A stretch of DNA of 17,699 bases from CAYUXU01 sp964489695 (GTDB lineage Bacteria > Bacillota_I > Bacilli_A > Erysipelotrichales > Erysipelotrichaceae), in contig CAZAZP010000021.1 of the NCBI GenBank assembly GCA_964489695.1, positions 1 through 17,699 of the forward strand. Direction: 5' to 3'. Every line of letters begins with the position of its first letter. The stretch's first letter is position 1. The notes under the pieces were generated by a model. That model did not search any database. It saw only the letters and a program-made list of their open reading frames with translations, and had not been told where the DNA came from. Both the position numbers and the translations under genes were made by a program. This document shows positions 15,368-17,699 of the stretch, in pieces.

Positions 15368-17047
15368 ATGAATGAAACACTAACTCTATTTGATATTAGC
15401 TGGCATTTTGTTTTTGGTGGTTTAGGTTTGTTTCTTTATGGCATGAAATTAATGGGTGATAACCTTACTAATTTCGCTGGTTCAAAGATTCGTGATTATA
15501 TTGATAAATATACTAATACTCCTTTAAAAGCAGTTTTAGTCGGTTTAGGCTTAACTGCTTTATTTCAATCTTCATCAGCTTCTACTGTCATCGCGATTAG
15601 TTTAGTCAGTGCTGGTTTAATGAAGCTTGATCAAGCCATTGGGATTACTTTAGGCTCTAATATTGGTTCAACCATAACTGCCATTTTGATTGGCTTTAAT
15701 CTAGAAGCTATCGCTTACTTTTTTGTATTAATCGGAGTAATTATTGCGATGATAGCTCATCAAAAATCCCAACAATACTTAGCTAATATTATTATTGGTT
15801 TTGGACTATTATTTATTGGTCTTTCTTTAATGGGGGGTGCTTTAAAACAACTCCAATACGTGATGGGTTTTTCTGACTTAATGATCAAAATCGCGCAAAC
15901 ACCGATAATCGGCGTCTTTTTTGGGGCAGCGATTACTGGGATTATTCAATCCTCCGCCGCGGTGATTGGTATTGTCCAAAAACTCTTTCAAGCTGATGCA
16001 ATTAACTTAACCGCCGCTTTAACTTTAGTCATTAGTTCTAATATTGGGACGACTGTAACTGGTATATTAGCTTCGCTTGGTAGTAGTATTTCAGGCAAGC
16101 GAGCCTCAGCCTTCCACTTTATTTTTAATGTGATCGTGGCGAGCGTAACCTTATTATTTTTAAAGCAGTTCACCAGTCTAGTCGAACATATCACAATAAT
16201 CTTAAATCTTAATCCGTTAATGAGTATTGCGGTGGCCCATTTTATCTTCAATCTTTTGGGGGTTATAGTTTTCTTCCCCTTCCTTAAACAAGTTGTGGCT
16301 GGTATAAGTTTACTCATCAAAGGCTCAGAAAAGTCACTTAGTGAAACTAGTATCGTTAACTTTGATGAACAAATGATCACGACCTTCCCAGCTGGAGCCT
16401 TAACTCAAGCGAAAAAAGGTGTGTTAAATATCGCTGAATTAACCACTAATATCTTAAATTTATCCGAACAATATTTACTAACAAAAGATAAAAAGATTTT
16501 TAAAGAAATTAATCAAATTGAACAAATTATTAATACCCAAGATACCAAGATCAATACTTACTTGATTCAAATTGCTAAACAACATTTGCCTGAAGATCTT
16601 TTTCAAGAATATGCGACGGCCTTACAAGTAGAAAAGAATCTTGAGCGGATTGCGGATTTAGCCCAAAATTTAGCTGAATATTATGAAATCATTTTTGATG
16701 GGAAAGAAGATGTTAACCCCACTGCTAAAGGAGAATTAAAAGAGATATATCAAATTCTTTATCGAAACTTAGCGAAAGCTTTAGATATTTACACCCATAA
16801 TAATAAATTAGCCTTTGGAACTTTAAAGGCTGATGAAATCTATTTAAATCAATTAGAAAGTAAATTCAGACGAGCGCATTTCCGCCGGATGACCCATGAT
16901 GATGAGAAAGCCAATTATGCTAATTCGATGTTTATTGATATTTTAAGTACGATGGAGAGAATTGGTGATCACGCTTTCAATATTGCGATTAATACCGTTA
17001 GTCCAGTTAAAACCCACGTTGAAAAAGTAAAAGAAAACTCAGCTTAG
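15368..17047 (+). CDS. Na/Pi-cotransporter family protein with C-terminal PhoU-like domain
   Basis: A 559-residue membrane protein of the Na_Pi_cotrans (NptA/YjbB) family, which moves phosphate with sodium; in E. coli YjbB works in export. The two inverted repeats each hold the signature: LFQSSSAS (67-72) with GSNIGST (96-102), and IIQSSAA (192-198) with SSNIGTT (223-229). Around eight or more hydrophobic segments fill residues 12-320. The last 220 residues are soluble, helical and charged, and match the PhoU-like domain often fused to this family, which is thought to sense phosphate state. AAGGAG lies about 8 bases before the ATG. Direction of transport cannot be told from sequence. Its TAG stop lies in the loop of the terminator. 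Confidence 0.93.
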   Translation: MNETLTLFDISWHFVFGGLGLFLYGMKLMGDNLTNFAGSKIRDYIDKYTNTPLKAVLVGLGLTALFQSSSASTVIAISLVSAGLMKLDQAIGITLGSNIGSTITAILIGFNLEAIAYFFVLIGVIIAMIAHQKSQQYLANIIIGFGLLFIGLSLMGGALKQLQYVMGFSDLMIKIAQTPIIGVFFGAAITGIIQSSAAVIGIVQKLFQADAINLTAALTLVISSNIGTTVTGILASLGSSISGKRASAFHFIFNVIVASVTLLFLKQFTSLVEHITIILNLNPLMSIAVAHFIFNLLGVIVFFPFLKQVVAGISLLIKGSEKSLSETSIVNFDEQMITTFPAGALTQAKKGVLNIAELTTNILNLSEQYLLTKDKKIFKEINQIEQIINTQDTKINTYLIQIAKQHLPEDLFQEYATALQVEKNLERIADLAQNLAEYYEIIFDGKEDVNPTAKGELKEIYQILYRNLAKALDIYTHNNKLAFGTLKADEIYLNQLESKFRRAHFRRMTHDDEKANYANSMFIDILSTMERIGDHAFNIAINTVSPVKTHVEKVKENSA

Positions 17048-17058
17048 CTGAGCTTTTT
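17037..17058. terminator. Bidirectional terminator between the Na/Pi gene and the EIIA gene
   Basis: CTCAGC (17038-17043) pairs with GCTGAG (17047-17052) around the loop TTA, followed by CTTTTT on the plus strand and by TTTTCTTTT on the minus strand. The Na/Pi TAG stop (17045-17047) uses the last two loop bases and the first base of the right arm. Confidence 0.88.
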
Positions 17059-17066
17059 AAACTAGT

Positions 17067-17486
17067 TTAGAGTTCGCCATCATCCATGATGGTTGGTAAC
17101 TCAAAGCGTTGCACTTGTTCTTGGCCAGTAGCGACCAACTGATCAAGGAAAGCTTTCACATCTGTCACATCAGTCCGAGAAAAGCTGCCTTCTAGTAACA
17201 TTGGTAAATTTGTCCCCGCCACCACATGTACATCAGGATTAGTAAATGAAATCTTGATGGCTTCATTAAACGGTGTTCCACCTTTTAAATCGGTAAAGAC
17301 GACTACTCCTTCACCGGAATCAACTTTTTTAATGGCCGCTAATAATTCTTCGCTTAATTGTTCAAGGGGGTTTTCAGCTAAAAAGACAACTTTTTCATAC
17401 TGTTCTTGGACGCCGCCAATCATTTCTAATGACGAAGTGATGCCGGTAGCAAACTCGCCATGACCAGTAACGATAAAACCAATCAT
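17067..17486 (-). CDS. PTS mannose-family EIIA protein, stand-alone
   Basis: A 139-residue EIIA-Man domain, the length of the domain on its own. EIIA takes phosphate from HPr on a histidine and passes it to EIIB of a mannose-type sugar transporter. The site is His9 in IVTGHGEFA (His10 in E. coli ManX), and the DLKGGTPFNEA block follows the family pattern. AAAGGAGA lies 7 bases before the ATG. No EIIB, EIIC or EIID is next to it: downstream is the convergent Na/Pi gene and upstream the end of an unrelated membrane protein, so its partner lies elsewhere or its role is regulatory. A DhaM-type role (dihydroxyacetone kinase) is less likely without dhaKL nearby. The family is firm, the partner unknown. 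Confidence 0.93.
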   Translation of the reverse strand: MIGFIVTGHGEFATGITSSLEMIGGVQEQYEKVVFLAENPLEQLSEELLAAIKKVDSGEGVVVFTDLKGGTPFNEAIKISFTNPDVHVVAGTNLPMLLEGSFSRTDVTDVKAFLDQLVATGQEQVQRFELPTIMDDGEL

Positions 17487-17513
17487 TTTAATCTCCTTTA
17501 TATTTACACGCTT

Positions 17514-17542
17514 ATTTTACCACAGTCAGATAGGTGATACAA
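17514..17542 (-). promoter_or_regulatory. Promoter of the EIIA gene
   Basis: On the minus strand TTGTAT (17537-17542) is followed after 17 bases by TAAAAT (17514-17519), which also has a TG one base upstream (TGGTAAAAT). This is the best-formed promoter on the minus strand of the window. The short leader carries AAAGGAGA. Confidence 0.75.
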
Positions 17543-17556
17543 TGCTAACTTATCAC
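17534..17556. promoter_or_regulatory. Inverted repeat overlapping the EIIA -35, likely operator
   Basis: GTGATA (17534-17539) and TATCAC (17551-17556) are perfect inverted arms with an 11-base spacer, centres 17 bases apart. The left arm overlaps the -35. No T-tract follows on either side, so a terminator is unlikely. A dimeric repressor or activator site is the simplest reading; the regulator is unknown. Confidence 0.45.
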
Positions 17557-17564
17557 TCGCCTGA

Positions 17565-17699
17565 TTAGAGCTTAAAGCCCACTGGCTTGATTTGTTTAAT
17601 AGCCTGGTAGAAAATCACCACAAAGACTGTATTACCTAAAGCGGCAGGAATTACTACCGTCCAAAATAAAAAGGAAAATGAGACAGGTAACCCCACTAT
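17565..17699 (-). CDS. C-terminal end of an unrecognised membrane protein (partial)
   Basis: The last 44 codons and TAA of a gene that enters from beyond the right edge. The tail contains a hydrophobic segment with aromatic residues, the helix-loop pattern WTVVIPAALGNTVFVVIFYQ, and a basic end (KQIKPVGFKL), as in the last helix of a polytopic membrane protein. The IPAALGNT motif recalls the last helix of some small transporter subunits (for example ECF S components), but 44 residues are too few to name it. It does not look like a mannose EIIC or EIID. The TAA is followed by about 80 bases holding the EIIA promoter, with no strong terminator seen. Confidence 0.7.
   Translation of the reverse strand: MVGLPVSFSFLFWTVVIPAALGNTVFVVIFYQAIKQIKPVGFKL

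Noticed and set aside
15988..16380. Minus-strand open frame opposite the Na/Pi transporter
   Set aside because: A shadow of the transmembrane coding sequence, with no ribosome site and no motif.
17254..17463. Plus-strand open frame opposite the EIIA gene
   Set aside because: Contained in a gene with clear catalytic motifs; Ser-rich shadow.
1..17699. Very frequent TTAGCT / AGCTAA words throughout the window
   Set aside because: They follow from Leu-Ala pairs written with TTA and GCT codons and track reading frame, so they are codon bias and not a dispersed repeat or uptake signal.
1..17699. tRNA, rRNA, CRISPR, insertion sequence, phage or defence genes
   Set aside because: Looked for and none seen; all long frames are accounted for by chromosomal genes.

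Overview
The window is a compact, A+T-rich stretch of a Bacillota-type (low-G+C Gram-positive) chromosome. The evidence is a pth-mfd-spoVT-rqcP gene order close to that of Bacillus subtilis, strong AGGAGG-type ribosome sites, heavy use of TTA leucine and GCT alanine codons, and a mannose-family PTS protein. TGA serves as a stop (the pth stop is TGA, overlapping the mfd ATG) and tryptophan is TGG, so the Mycoplasma/Spiroplasma code does not apply. The genus cannot be fixed from the sequence; a lactic-acid-type, Erysipelotrichia-like or Acholeplasma-related lineage would all fit.

Layout. (1) 7-5446, minus strand: an overlapping operon reading HAD phosphatase, pth (peptidyl-tRNA hydrolase), mfd (transcription-repair coupling factor), spoVT-like AbrB regulator, rqcP (S4-domain ribosome quality control factor). 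Genes are joined by TAATG or ATGA overlaps. (2) 5564-7686, plus strand: a small GNAT acetyltransferase, apparently leaderless, closed by its own terminator, then an oligoendopeptidase F-type M3 peptidase. (3) 7714-14712, minus strand: lplA (lipoate-protein ligase) followed by the complete pyruvate dehydrogenase set pdhA-pdhB-pdhC-pdhD, then nagA (GlcNAc-6-P deacetylase), which has its own extended -10 promoter. (4) 14839-17047, plus strand: an unrecognised four-helix membrane protein and a Na/Pi-cotransporter-family protein with a PhoU-like tail, each with its own promoter. (5) 17067-17699, minus strand: a stand-alone mannose-family PTS EIIA with a promoter overlapped by an inverted repeat, and the C-terminal end of an unrecognised membrane protein that runs off the window.

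How the genes work together. Block 1 is translation and transcription maintenance: Pth recycles peptidyl-tRNA, RqcP acts on stalled large subunits, and Mfd removes stalled RNA polymerase. Block 3 makes and lipoylates the enzyme that turns pyruvate into acetyl-CoA. NagA feeds amino-sugar carbon into glycolysis upstream of it.

The window is gene-dense, with no gap over 300 bases. I saw no tRNA, rRNA, CRISPR, insertion sequence or phage gene. It is essentially core genome and I did not find a convincing new system. The points worth a second look are at the level of expression signals: a leaderless GNAT gene, a TTG start of pdhA whose ribosome site can be masked by an inverted repeat, an orphan EIIA with a likely operator, and stop codons built into terminators.
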